Shown here: one piece after another, positions 39,813 through 48,969 of the stretch
How positions within the stretch are numbered: the first letter of the stretch is position 1
Layout: each line of letters opens with the position of its first letter
From: JAIEOG01 sp964611895
GTDB lineage: Bacteria; Bdellovibrionota; FAC87; UBA2466
Reading direction: 5' to 3'
Assembly: GCA_964611895.1 (NCBI GenBank)
Contig: CAZTDN010000005.1
Coordinates: 1-64,000 of the forward strand
Length of the DNA: 64,000 nucleotides
Made by a program: the position numbers and the translations under genes
Notes under the pieces: generated by a model
Seen by the model: the letters and a program-made list of their open reading frames with translations, nothing else
Databases searched by the model: none
What the model was told of the DNA's origin: nothing

Positions 39813-41024
39813 GTGAATGACCCAAGTGCGGTAAGCGAGAAGTTCGCCTTTCCTTGGCCTATTTTCAAGCTGGTTTTAGAGGGAACCTCAATTCTCGATG
39901 TTCCCCGTCTTGAATTGCGGTCCATGGAAGAAGCGACCAGTTTCATCAAGGCCTACGGGTACGACCCCAACGACCCGGCAGACATTGATTTGATTTGGAA
40001 GTTCTTCGATGAGTCTATCGCCTTTATGGAAAAGTCCTTGGCTGACGCTGAGTACCCCAAAGTCCCAGAGCACCTGCGCAGTCGCAAAATCATCGGAGAT
40101 GTCCGTAGGCTACTGCTCTTGGCATCCGATCGTGCTGGCGGACCCGATCAGCTGTTTAGCTGTGCAATCTTGCGGGTGATGCACATTCTCATTCACGTGG
40201 CACACGACCCACGACTTCATTTTTTTGACCAAGCCCAAAACCAGGTTTTAGGTCGCTTGGACGACTACCTTTATACCGACAGTGCCAGCGGGGCCACCTA
40301 TTTAGGGGGCTCGGAAAATAGCGACCGCATTAAATTGTTATACTTCAAGAAAAAAGATCGAAAAGATCGCGAGCGTGAAATTGTAAAGCTCTTGCACAAG
40401 TCCAATAATCTGGTCGAAGAAATTTACGATCGCATCGGATTTCGCCTCGTCACCGAAACAAAGTACGATGCAATTCGAGCAGTTCGGCTCTTGTTGGAAA
40501 AAAATATTATCAGTGTTCCCAATATCCGACCGGGACGATCTCGCAATCGTCTTTTCGATCTCGGCCGCCTTCAATTTGAAATAGATAGAATCCACGCGCA
40601 CATTCGCAAAAGCGGCGAGTCCGCACCGTATATCGAAAAAATGATTAAACGCTTGGAGAGCCGGATAGGTTTTAGTCGCCTCGGGCGGAGCTTGATTAAT
40701 CCCCATACCAGTGAACACTACCGCGCAATTCAGTTCACGTGTCGAGAGCTGGTCAAAGTTAAAAACCCGCTGTGGCAAATGTACACAAAGCTCAAAGGGC
40801 CCTTGGAAAACTTACACGGCGGTTCTCAGGTCTTAGCCGAGGCGTTCAATCAAGAGGCTCCCCCTCAGTACTCGCATGTTTTTTTCCCTTACGAGATTCA
40901 AATCATGGACGTAAAAGCCTATGCCGATAGCATTTTCGGCAAGAGCAATCATGAAGAATACCGCCGCAAACAACTCGAAACAGCACGCGATCGAGTGTTT
41001 GGACGCGGCATGTTGAGCCGGTAG
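39813..41024 (+). CDS. RelA/SpoT-like nucleotidyltransferase-fold protein
   Basis: About 403 aa from GTG 39813 (a TTG at 39795 is possible; neither has a strong SD). Residues 185-390 resemble a RelA/SpoT synthetase core: VEEIYDRIGFRLVTETKYDAI parallels the 'D..G.Rv' strand with its metal-binding Asp, HYRAIQFTCREL parallels 'Y.slHttv', and FFPYEIQIMDVKAYADS parallels 'EiQIrt'. The N-terminal half (SRKIIGDVRRLLLLASDRAGG, AILRVMHILIHVAHD) is helical and unlike the HD hydrolase of RelA/SpoT. Whether it makes (p)ppGpp or another product is not known. It stands alone. Confidence 0.62.
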   Translation: MNDPSAVSEKFAFPWPIFKLVLEGTSILDVPRLELRSMEEATSFIKAYGYDPNDPADIDLIWKFFDESIAFMEKSLADAEYPKVPEHLRSRKIIGDVRRLLLLASDRAGGPDQLFSCAILRVMHILIHVAHDPRLHFFDQAQNQVLGRLDDYLYTDSASGATYLGGSENSDRIKLLYFKKKDRKDREREIVKLLHKSNNLVEEIYDRIGFRLVTETKYDAIRAVRLLLEKNIISVPNIRPGRSRNRLFDLGRLQFEIDRIHAHIRKSGESAPYIEKMIKRLESRIGFSRLGRSLINPHTSEHYRAIQFTCRELVKVKNPLWQMYTKLKGPLENLHGGSQVLAEAFNQEAPPQYSHVFFPYEIQIMDVKAYADSIFGKSNHEEYRRKQLETARDRVFGRGMLSR

Positions 41025-41050
41025 TTTTTTCCGCCCTCTCAGATGCTATA

Positions 41051-42397
41051 ATGATCCCCATGTCATCCGAACGGCGATTTTTCCTGGGGATAGGTGGAGA
41101 ACAAACAGGACCGTTTTCGGAAGACGAGGTGCGCTCTAAAATCCTTTCGGAGGAGGCGACCGCCGAGACTTTGGTCTGGTACGAGGGCTTGTCCGAGTGG
41201 CAGCGACTGGACCACGTTGCCTTTTTTCAGCCCTATCTAACCGCGCCCAAGGCACCTCAGTCTGAAACACCGCTAGAATCACCCGCCGGCGATTCGCCGA
41301 GGAGTACGGGTGGTGAGCGCCCCCCGATCGCACGATTGGAACCGGTGTTCTCGGCAAGTGAAGCTGTATTTTTTCGCCCAAAAGGCCCTCGTCCTCAAGT
41401 CCTCGCCATCGGAGCGGCACTGTTGTTGTTGGGGCTGGGTCTTTTTTGGTATCTAGACGACGGGGATTCGGACGGTTTTGTTGTTCCTGCGCCTCAAACA
41501 AAAGCCGGTACTTCCCGTGCGAGTCGCCTGACTAAGGCCGATTCCGAATACCTGCTCAACCCGCTCGCGATTCCCGAAGATTTGATGCGGCTGGTCGACG
41601 AGGACTCCAAAGACGAAGTCGGCCTAAAAGCTGTTGCAGCTTTGGAGAGTATATATAAAAAACGGGCAAAGGCGCCTGAGCTTGGCAAGCTCTACATGAA
41701 AATCGGCAGATTCTCTGAAGCGGCCACCACTTTTGAAAACGCTAAGCTCTACAAGGATGCGGTTCAGGCCGCTCTTGAGGGGTATAAAAATGCAAGCGTA
41801 CGCACTGAAAAACGCGCGCTTTTGACCAAGGCCATTCGGCTTTTGACTGGACCTGCGGAAGATATCCCGGGTGCGATTTCGCATATTACGACGCTCGAAA
41901 AAGAGTTTCCTCATGAGCCGAACCCTTTCTCCTATTACCTTTTGTCAGAAGAACGGAAAATCGCCGATCTGTTCCACCGTACGAGCTACTTTTTTGTCGA
42001 AAACATCATCAACCACATCAAATCGGAGTTTCCCCAGGTTCGCCTAGAAACTCGGCCGATCGTCAGTGTGGCCAGGCAGAATAAGGGCTTTTACCGCATT
42101 GTCGGGAAGTATAACGGCACCGTCCTGCTTCATTTGGACAAGCTCAAGGAGATTCAGTTTGAATATTGGATGTCCTCGGGGGAGTGGAACCTGGTTGGGA
42201 CCAACATCACTTCTGAACGCCAGGCCTGGGCAAAAATGAACCGCGCCAAACTCCAGTCCCAAGCTCAGTCCGGTAAGGCCCTGCTTGTTTATCTCGAAGG
42301 CGTTATGCGGGCCCAATTTCCTCAAGTAGGCCTTCATGAGAAGGTCAGCCAAGAAGACATGTCCTCGGCAGCGCGGGAAACAGCCACCGCCAAGTAG
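41051..42397 (+). CDS. GYF_2-domain membrane protein
   Basis: 448 aa. The N-terminus is a GYF_2 domain (FFLGIGGEQTGPFSEDEVRSKI ... WYEGLSEWQRL, residues 10-57), an interaction module frequent in delta-proteobacteria. A Pro/Gln linker leads to one transmembrane helix at about 117-137 (VLAIGAALLLLGLGLFWYL). The part after it has TPR-like helices near 190-270 (LGKLYMKIGRFSEAATTFENAKLYKDAVQAAL) and a C-terminal region of unknown kind. ATG 41051 or 41060; TATAAT at 41047-41052 overlaps the start, so a near-leaderless message from 41060 is possible. It lies upstream of plsB with a 51-bp gap. Confidence 0.75.
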   Translation: MIPMSSERRFFLGIGGEQTGPFSEDEVRSKILSEEATAETLVWYEGLSEWQRLDHVAFFQPYLTAPKAPQSETPLESPAGDSPRSTGGERPPIARLEPVFSASEAVFFRPKGPRPQVLAIGAALLLLGLGLFWYLDDGDSDGFVVPAPQTKAGTSRASRLTKADSEYLLNPLAIPEDLMRLVDEDSKDEVGLKAVAALESIYKKRAKAPELGKLYMKIGRFSEAATTFENAKLYKDAVQAALEGYKNASVRTEKRALLTKAIRLLTGPAEDIPGAISHITTLEKEFPHEPNPFSYYLLSEERKIADLFHRTSYFFVENIINHIKSEFPQVRLETRPIVSVARQNKGFYRIVGKYNGTVLLHLDKLKEIQFEYWMSSGEWNLVGTNITSERQAWAKMNRAKLQSQAQSGKALLVYLEGVMRAQFPQVGLHEKVSQEDMSSAARETATAK

Positions 42398-42448
42398 GTG
42401 GGTTTCTAATTGCAAAAAAATCGTTAAAACCGTAGATTTCTCGCCATC

Positions 42449-45001
42449 TTGGGCAACTTATACAACGGAATCTATTCTCGGGTAGACCGGCTCTGGCAAT
42501 GGATTGCCGAGACGCTTTTTGTGCGTTTCGAATTTGATTTTCCGCTAGAGGAACTCAAAGAAAAAGTCCAAAGCAGCCGGCTCATTTTCGCCATGGTCGA
42601 CGGGGGCCTGATCGACTGGTTCATACTCTCCAGCTGGTGCCGAAGCCAAGGATTGGGCGCAGTCTCTATTGTAAATCGAAAGCGTATCTTGCTTTTTTCG
42701 TTTCCGGCGGCGCTGTTTCAATACCTTCTGGGCCGAGTTCAATATGCTGACCTGTTTACGAGCACCGATAAAGTACCTCGCCTTATTTGTTTGTCGGGAA
42801 GAGAACGGAAAAAACTCTCGGTCCCAACCCCTACCGAAGCACTCCTATCGGACATTTATGCTCGAGCTGGAGCTGCGGGCGACCTGGCTGGCTATTCAAT
42901 TGTGCCCGTTTTTATTTTGTGGAAACGCCACGGGCGCGGAGGGGTGAGGAGCCCAAGCGAGTTTCTATTTGGTTTGGGTTCGCGTCCGAATACTCTGGGT
43001 AAAATTTGGTTTTTAATTCGGCGTAGAACGGATTCTAAAGTAAGCGCTCTGGGGTTCCTGCCTCTTTCCGCAAAAGAGCCACTAGAAAAAATTGAGGGTT
43101 ACGACGAAAACGAAACCATGCGAGCGGCAAAAAGCACACGTCGCAAAATATTAGTCCGCGTGCAGCAAGAAGTGCGGGTTTTATTGGGGCCACGCTACCA
43201 TTCTCCGAGCTTAATCAAAGAGACAGTCCTTCGAGATCCCGAGATTCAAGAACTGATCACCAAGCTGTCCCAGGAACTCAATATCGACAGACGCAAGCTC
43301 ATGTCTCGAGCGTATCAGGATCTCACGGAGATCGCCGCAGACTACCGATTTCGTTTTATCGAAGTGATGTACGTCTTTCTCACTTGGTTGTTTTCGAAGG
43401 TCTTTGACGGCATCAACGAAAAAGAAAAAGAATGGGCCGGAGTTCGAGAAATATTAAAAACCAAACCCGTGGTTTTTATTCCCTGCCATCGAAGCCATTT
43501 GGACTATCTTGTGATTCCTTACCTGCTTTTTAGGCACGAAATGGTCACACCCCACATTGCCGCGGGCATAAATCTCTCGTTTTGGCCCGTGGGACGTTTT
43601 CTCAGGATGGGCGGAGCATTTTTCATTCGGCGTACTTTTCGAGATGATCCTCTTTATCAGGCGGTAATTACTAAGTATGTGCAGACACTGCTTCTGCACC
43701 GGTACAACGTGAAGTTTTTTATCGAGGGCACTCGAAGCCGTTCTGGAAAGATGCTCGCACCCGCCTATGGCATGCTCAAAATGGTCATGGAAGCCTACCC
43801 AAATCATGTGTGCGAAGATGTCGCGCTCATACCGGTATCAATCTGCTATGACGAAGTGCCGGAGCAGGGCTCTTATTCCAAAGAGCTGGGTGGGGGGCAA
43901 AAGGTTTCCGAAAGCGCCATAGAGCTCATCAAGTCGAGAAAAATCGTCCAAAAGCGTTTTGGAAAAGTCTATGTTCGGTTGGCCAGACCCATTTTTGTTA
44001 GAGATCTCTACCAGCCTCCAGAAACTGACGATCGAAGGCGCCTCCAAAAGACTGCGTTTCAAGTTTGCAAGAGCATCTGTGACGTCACACCGATCACGCC
44101 AAAGTCTCTGGTGTCGACGGTCCTGCTCTGCCATCGAAACCCACTGCTTTCCGTCGAAGAAATATTACGTTGTGGGCGGCTATTGGCTGATTACACTCGC
44201 CATGCAGGAATGGAATTGAGCGTAGCTGGTGACGACGGAGTCCGCAGAGGGATCGAGCAGACCTTGAGGCGCCTGAAGAAATCAGGTGTGTTGCTGGAGA
44301 TCGAAAATGTCCCACGGCGGTATGTTTGTGATAGTCGCAAGCGTACAGTCCTTAATTTTTACAAGAACAACGCAAGTCATTGCTTGGTTCTTCCCGGGAT
44401 ACTCCTGTTGGCTTACTATCGTGCTCTTTCAAAGCACACCGGTGGAGAAACCAATTTAATCGAGTCGATCAAAACACAGGCTTTACTGCTTCGTGATATT
44501 TTGAAATTTGAATTTTTCTTTAATCCTCGAGCTGAGTTCTTGGCTGAGCTGGAACATTGCGCAGGTTTTTTCTTGGGAGATTTTGATGCTGCTGTTTCTG
44601 ATGCGAATTCTCTCGCTAACAACTTGGCGAAGTCGTTTCCGGCTTTATCCGATCTTTCTGTTTTTTCTAGAGTGACGGGCGAGTTAATAGAGAGTTATTG
44701 GGGATTTGGAGATTTTGTTCGACAGTCGCCAGAAGGAACCTGGGAGAAAAAGGTCCTGCTCACAAAGGTTTTTCGCTCGGTGGAATTGCGCCAGCAGCAG
44801 GGCGACGTTTTTTTTCCAGAGAGTCTGTCTCACGTAAATTATTCCAATGCTTTGTTGTATTTTGAGAACCGCGGCATTTTGACGGTGGATAAAAGTACAG
44901 ACAAAACTCTGGTGCATCGAACCGAGTCCGCCGCGGATTTGGATCTCTTGTTGAGAGAGCTTTCCGACTTTCGCGAACTCATGCAGGAACAACAAAAGTA
45001 A
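42449..45001 (+). CDS. plsB: glycerol-3-phosphate 1-O-acyltransferase
   Basis: An 850-aa acyltransferase of the PlsB type, making lysophosphatidate from glycerol-3-phosphate. Motif I, HRSHLDYLVIP, has the HxxxxD catalytic pair near residue 350; block II GGAFFIRRTFRDDPLY, block III FFIEGTRSRSGKML and block IV VALIPVSICYDEVPEQGSY follow in order with normal spacing. The start must be TTG 42449, the only start codon between an in-frame TAA at 42425 and the N-terminus. The protein is longer than the plastid type and comparable to E. coli PlsB (807 aa). Peripheral inner-membrane enzyme. It ends 2 bp before the converging cpaF. Confidence 0.94.
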   Translation: MGNLYNGIYSRVDRLWQWIAETLFVRFEFDFPLEELKEKVQSSRLIFAMVDGGLIDWFILSSWCRSQGLGAVSIVNRKRILLFSFPAALFQYLLGRVQYADLFTSTDKVPRLICLSGRERKKLSVPTPTEALLSDIYARAGAAGDLAGYSIVPVFILWKRHGRGGVRSPSEFLFGLGSRPNTLGKIWFLIRRRTDSKVSALGFLPLSAKEPLEKIEGYDENETMRAAKSTRRKILVRVQQEVRVLLGPRYHSPSLIKETVLRDPEIQELITKLSQELNIDRRKLMSRAYQDLTEIAADYRFRFIEVMYVFLTWLFSKVFDGINEKEKEWAGVREILKTKPVVFIPCHRSHLDYLVIPYLLFRHEMVTPHIAAGINLSFWPVGRFLRMGGAFFIRRTFRDDPLYQAVITKYVQTLLLHRYNVKFFIEGTRSRSGKMLAPAYGMLKMVMEAYPNHVCEDVALIPVSICYDEVPEQGSYSKELGGGQKVSESAIELIKSRKIVQKRFGKVYVRLARPIFVRDLYQPPETDDRRRLQKTAFQVCKSICDVTPITPKSLVSTVLLCHRNPLLSVEEILRCGRLLADYTRHAGMELSVAGDDGVRRGIEQTLRRLKKSGVLLEIENVPRRYVCDSRKRTVLNFYKNNASHCLVLPGILLLAYYRALSKHTGGETNLIESIKTQALLLRDILKFEFFFNPRAEFLAELEHCAGFFLGDFDAAVSDANSLANNLAKSFPALSDLSVFSRVTGELIESYWGFGDFVRQSPEGTWEKKVLLTKVFRSVELRQQQGDVFFPESLSHVNYSNALLYFENRGILTVDKSTDKTLVHRTESAADLDLLLRELSDFRELMQEQQK

Positions 45002-45003
45002 CT

Positions 45004-46122
45004 TCAGGCTGCGTCTTCCTGTTTTTTTGTGGGTTTAGGCTTAAACATTTCCCTTGGAAAAGGGAGGTGATTGACTTCGATTTCACGCATGAAACTGGGC
45101 AGGTTTCCGGTTGGATTTAAACTTCCGAGGATTTTGCCATCCTGCGCGCGTCCCACCTGTTCAAACGTAAAAATGTCATTCACTTGGTAGTTGCCTTGAA
45201 GGTCCATTCCCAAACCTTCTGAAATGTGGGTCACCTTTCGAGACCCATCAGCAATGCGAGAAAGTTGAATGACTATATTTATCGCCGATGCGACTTGGGC
45301 TCGAATGGCTTGAACAGGAACTTCGGTGTCATTCATCAGGGCGAGCGTTTCTAGGCGAGTCAGGCATTCTTTTGGGTTGTTCGAGTGGACGGTGCCCATG
45401 GATCCTGAGTGTCCAGTATTCATTGAGCTGATTAGGTCCAGTGCCTCGCCACCTCGGACTTCGCCTAGGATGACTCGGTCTGGGCGCAGTCGCAGCGAAG
45501 ACTTTACAAGATCGCGCAGAGTGACTTCGCCCTTCCCAAACTCGTCTGCAGGGCGAGCTTCAAAGAATACGACATGCTGGTTGTGTACTTTGAGTTCGGC
45601 AGAGTCTTCCAGGATCACGATGCGCTGGTCGGGTTGGCATCGGCTCGCTAGAATGCCAAGGATCGTGGTTTTTCCGGAGCCGGTCCCACCGGATACGATG
45701 ATGTTCTTTTTCAAGTAAAGGCATACATCTAAGAAACGTGCCGCCTCCGGAGTCAAAGCTCCTTTGGCAATGAGATCTTTTAATTGCATTTTTGTTTTTG
45801 AAAACTTTCGGATCGCTACTGTGGTTCCATTGCGTGCAATCGGAGGAATGACGGCGTGGATGCGCGAGCCGTCTGGTAGGCGTGCGTCCAGAAAGGGGTG
45901 TTCGTCATCAATAGGGCGGCCAACGAACTGTGCGATATTACGAACAGCGGCCATGAGCGCATTGGCATCTTCGAACTTAACGTCTGTTTTGGTTACGAAA
46001 CCACCCCGCTCTATGAAGATCATGTCAGGTCCATTGATCATGATTTCTGAAACAGAGTCATCCTGCAGAAAGGGCAGCACGGGTTTCAGAAATACCTGAA
46101 CAGATGTTTCGAAGACGGACAT
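45004..46122 (-). CDS. cpaF: CpaF-type secretion/pilus ATPase
   Basis: A 372-aa ATPase of the TadA/CpaF branch of secretion ATPases. Walker A GGTGSGKTT, the 'Asp box' VILEDSAEL, Walker B VILGEVRGGEAL and the His-box GTVHSNN are all present, with the N-terminal SEIMINGPDMIFIERGG typical of CpaF. It would power a Flp/Tad pilus or related machine; no tad pilin, secretin or TadB/C is in the window, so it is an orphan here or its partners are elsewhere. It starts 10 bp after the upstream secreted cupredoxin-like gene, implying one transcript. Confidence 0.92.
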   Translation of the reverse strand: MSVFETSVQVFLKPVLPFLQDDSVSEIMINGPDMIFIERGGFVTKTDVKFEDANALMAAVRNIAQFVGRPIDDEHPFLDARLPDGSRIHAVIPPIARNGTTVAIRKFSKTKMQLKDLIAKGALTPEAARFLDVCLYLKKNIIVSGGTGSGKTTILGILASRCQPDQRIVILEDSAELKVHNQHVVFFEARPADEFGKGEVTLRDLVKSSLRLRPDRVILGEVRGGEALDLISSMNTGHSGSMGTVHSNNPKECLTRLETLALMNDTEVPVQAIRAQVASAINIVIQLSRIADGSRKVTHISEGLGMDLQGNYQVNDIFTFEQVGRAQDGKILGSLNPTGNLPSFMREIEVNHLPFPREMFKPKPTKKQEDAA

Positions 46123-46132
46123 GGGCTTCCTT

Positions 46133-46537
46133 TTATTCTACGATGATTACACCGTGCGCCTCCCCAAGAGCGTCATGAAATAGGTACTTCCCTTTCAAGG
46201 GCTCGAAGGAGATTGCGGTGACATGTTCATTTGAAAGTTCACGATTCAATTCGTTTTCGGACTGTGGTTTGCGGTTAGCCATTTGCAGTGTGGCTTCTGT
46301 GGGTTCGATGACTAACGCAGCCGGTTTTTTGTTCACGGTGGAAAAAACCAGGGTGCTCGCAAGACCGCTCTGCAATCGGATTTCAGACGGGTAAAACCGG
46401 TTTTTTTCCAAGACGATCGAAATCTCAGAACCAGCAGGGTAGGCCAGCTTGGGTTCCCCGGCTGCGTGGGTAGCGAGCAAAGCCATGAGCACGGGCACCA
46501 AGAGCCATAGTCGCTTTAGTAGCTGAAACGTTTCCAT
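46133..46537 (-). CDS. secreted cupredoxin-like protein without copper ligands
   Basis: A 134-aa protein with a signal peptide (LLVPVLMALLATHAAG). The mature part has the beta-sandwich rhythm of cupredoxin_1 proteins: ISIVLEKNRFYPSEIRLQSGLASTLVFSTV, TAISFEPLKGKYLFHDALGE. The usual type 1 copper ligands (Cys, two His, Met) are not visible except one His near the end, so metal binding is doubtful. It lies immediately before cpaF. Family call from pattern only. Confidence 0.6.
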   Translation of the reverse strand: METFQLLKRLWLLVPVLMALLATHAAGEPKLAYPAGSEISIVLEKNRFYPSEIRLQSGLASTLVFSTVNKKPAALVIEPTEATLQMANRKPQSENELNRELSNEHVTAISFEPLKGKYLFHDALGEAHGVIIVE

Positions 46538-46835
46538 AATGCCTCGTGCGTACTTATCGGCAAAACCGGGGCTCGAATGTAGAGGGAAATGAACGCGGCG
46601 CCACCATGGTAAACAATAATAAATACAAATAGTTAAGGCTGATCAGTCCTTATGCAAACGTCTGAGATTTGGCCTGCTGAGTGGATGCCAGACAGGGGGT
46701 TTCCCAGCCTAGGCCTGGCTGGAATCTGGGTTTTTCGCCCAAACTGCCTACCGTATTCACAGTGTTTCCAGGCTACTCAGGCACGGACTGGGCTGGCAGG
46801 TGGAATGCATTCTAGTCTGGGTGGGGAGAACCTCT
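46538..46835. other. 298-bp non-coding region
   Basis: No gene supported. CCAGCC (46704-46709) and GGCTGG (46717-46722) form a short hairpin around a TAGGCCT loop, inside a run of CCAG/CTGG words extending to 46800. The 3' part carries the GGGGAGAA ribosome site of the Met-rich gene. It must contain promoters for both the divergent cupredoxin-like/cpaF pair and the Met-rich gene; none stands out by consensus. Confidence 0.4.
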
Positions 46836-47573
46836 ATGCGTTCCAAATTTCGAGTTTTTTGCGGCCTAGTTCTATTAGGGAGTGCTGTGTCGCGGCCCGT
46901 GCTGGCCGAGCAGCATCTCAACAACATGATGATGGGGCAGATGATGGGCATGGACCCGCAAATGATGATGATGATGCAAATGATGGGCGGTGGTCAGGGT
47001 AACGGTGGAGGCGGGGAAACAAAATACGAATCCAAGCGGGAACAATTGCAAAAAGCTTTTGAGCAGCCAGCGAAGGAACAACAAAAACGCACGGACGAGG
47101 CGCTGAAATCTCTCAACGCCGCGGCAGACAAAGCTGTTTCTGAAGCAAATAAATCCTTCGAGGCACACACCGCAAAAGATGAACCGATCGACGAGAAAAT
47201 AGCATCTCAAATTTCTACGCCGCCGGCTTCTAACTCCAAAATGATGAAAGAGGCCACCGACGAGTTGATCACAAAGACCCAGGAGCTGGGTCAGGCGGCG
47301 ATTGCTTCCGCTGCCGCCCAAGCAAAAGTATATATTCGAAACAAACCGGTCGATCTCAATCCGAAGATGAGTCTAGCCGACCGCATGGCAATGAGCGGGG
47401 CTGTCGGAACGCGGCAACCTGCGAGCACGGGTTTGGGCGGGGCAATCAACACCTCAAAAGAAGAAGGAATTCAAAACCACACCCCCGGCGCTCCTACAGT
47501 GTCGCTAGGGGCGACCCTGGAACAACGCGGGTTTGCGCCGGGATTGATCCACAATCCTCCAAAAGGGTTCTAA
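46836..47573 (+). CDS. secreted Met-rich, helix-rich protein
   Basis: 245 aa from ATG 46836, which has GGGGAGAA upstream; the frame to 46800 only adds a stretch without signal. Signal peptide: VFCGLVLLGSAVSRPVLA. Directly after it comes a Met-rich patch (MMMGQMMGMDPQ, then MMMMMQMMGG) with Gly/Asn, followed by a long charged helix (residues 55-160, KREQLQKAFEQPAKEQQKRTDE). Met clusters of this kind bind Cu(I) in other periplasmic proteins, which is suggestive only. The 3' end overlaps the converging trmFO by 80 bp. Not recognised. Confidence 0.68.
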   Translation: MRSKFRVFCGLVLLGSAVSRPVLAEQHLNNMMMGQMMGMDPQMMMMMQMMGGGQGNGGGGETKYESKREQLQKAFEQPAKEQQKRTDEALKSLNAAADKAVSEANKSFEAHTAKDEPIDEKIASQISTPPASNSKMMKEATDELITKTQELGQAAIASAAAQAKVYIRNKPVDLNPKMSLADRMAMSGAVGTRQPASTGLGGAINTSKEEGIQNHTPGAPTVSLGATLEQRGFAPGLIHNPPKGF

Positions 47574-48870
47574 CACCAAGCAATGCATTAGCGCTCCGAG
47601 CCGCATACGCGGCGTTGCGAACTTTTTTGTCCCGTACCGGCGTTTCTAAGGGCGGGAGGATGCCAAAATTCGAGTTAATCGGCTGAAAGCAAACCTTTGA
47701 TTCATCGGTAATCGCTGTGGTTAATGCGCCCAACATGGTCTCTGGGAAGAGCCGCAGAGGGGATTTACCCAGGGCAATTCGGGCGGCGTTCGTGCCAGCC
47801 AACCAGCCCGTGGCCGAGGATTCCAAATACCCCTCTGTTCCGGTCAGCTGTCCTGCTAAGAACAAATTCGGCCGGGTTTTAAACTGGAGAGTAGGAAGTA
47901 GAACTCTAGGGGAATCTAGATAGGTATTTCGGTGCATACACCCAAGGCGCAAAAACTCTGCGTTTTCTAAACCCGGGAGCTTGCGAAAAATTCGAAGCTG
48001 TTCCCCATATTTTAACTTTGTTTGAAAACCCACTAGATTGTAAGCGGTGAAATACTTGTTCTCGGTCCTGAGCTGAATTACCGCATAGGAACGCTTATTT
48101 GTTCGAGGATCAATCAACCCAACCGGGCGCATTGGGCCGAATGCTAAAGTCTGCCGTCCTCGTGCCGCTATGGCTTCTATGGGCATGCACCCTTCGAAAT
48201 ATTTCTCTTCTTCAAAGTCATGGGGCACAACAACCTCCCCAGTGAGTAGGTCATCGATGAATGAATCGTATTGCTCTTTGTTTAGAGGGAGATTGAGAAA
48301 GTCTGCCGTGTCGCCCTTTTCATACCTGTTGGCTTTGAAAAGGACATCCATGTTTAGGCTGTCCGCAGAAACAATCGGGGAAATTGCATCGTAAAAATAA
48401 AGCGAACCTGTCCCGGCGATTTCAGTCATCGCTTGCGCCAGTGCCTCCGAGGTAAGGGGACCAGTTGCGAGGACCGTAATTCCATCTTGAGGAATTTCCT
48501 TCAATTCTCTGCGCTGAATACGAATGCGAGGGTGGTTTTCAATAGTTTGAGTAATTTCCGCTGAAAACCTCTCTCGATCAATTGCCAATGAGTTCCCGGC
48601 AGGGACCTGGTGTTTTTCCGCCATGCCCAAGACAAATGCCCCTAGAGTACGCAGCTCAGATTTCAAAATCCCTGGAGCGCTCTCTGGAGCCAAGGAGCCA
48701 AAACTATTACTGCAAACCAGTTCAGCGAATCCTGCCGTTTGGTGAGCCGGTGTTTGTTTTTCGGGGCGCATCTCAAAAAGATCGACTTCTATGCCTTGCT
48801 GGGCAATTTGCCAGGCCGCTTCGCTTCCCGCGAGACCCGCTCCTACCACTGTAATGCGAGAGTTTTTCAT
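47494..48870 (-). CDS. trmFO: tRNA (uracil-54-C5)-methyltransferase, folate-dependent
   Basis: A 458-aa FAD enzyme of the GidA family that methylates U54 in the T-loop of tRNAs with methylene-tetrahydrofolate. The N-terminus VVGAGLAGSEAAWQIA is the FAD fold; FEMRPEKQTPAHQT, ELVCSNSFGS with the catalytic-region Cys, IDRERFSAEIT and GQLTGTEGYLESSATGWLAG are TrmFO signatures. Found in Firmicutes, delta-type proteobacteria and some others, replacing TrmA. The 3' end overlaps a secreted-protein gene. Confidence 0.96.
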   Translation of the reverse strand: MKNSRITVVGAGLAGSEAAWQIAQQGIEVDLFEMRPEKQTPAHQTAGFAELVCSNSFGSLAPESAPGILKSELRTLGAFVLGMAEKHQVPAGNSLAIDRERFSAEITQTIENHPRIRIQRRELKEIPQDGITVLATGPLTSEALAQAMTEIAGTGSLYFYDAISPIVSADSLNMDVLFKANRYEKGDTADFLNLPLNKEQYDSFIDDLLTGEVVVPHDFEEEKYFEGCMPIEAIAARGRQTLAFGPMRPVGLIDPRTNKRSYAVIQLRTENKYFTAYNLVGFQTKLKYGEQLRIFRKLPGLENAEFLRLGCMHRNTYLDSPRVLLPTLQFKTRPNLFLAGQLTGTEGYLESSATGWLAGTNAARIALGKSPLRLFPETMLGALTTAITDESKVCFQPINSNFGILPPLETPVRDKKVRNAAYAARSANALLGVRTLLEDCGSIPAQTRVVPGSPLATL

Positions 48871-48969
48871 TAGAGAAGGGGCTTACACTAATGCGCCGCA
48901 TTGGTCACGTTTTGACGCAATCCAGCGTTCCTTGACCCAAGTAGGTGATCCTCTTACACTTATTAATCG

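Noticed and set aside
46652..47002. 116-codon frame overlapping the start of the Met-rich gene
   Set aside because: The Met-rich frame has the signal peptide and ribosome site; the other frame encodes no recognisable start or domain.
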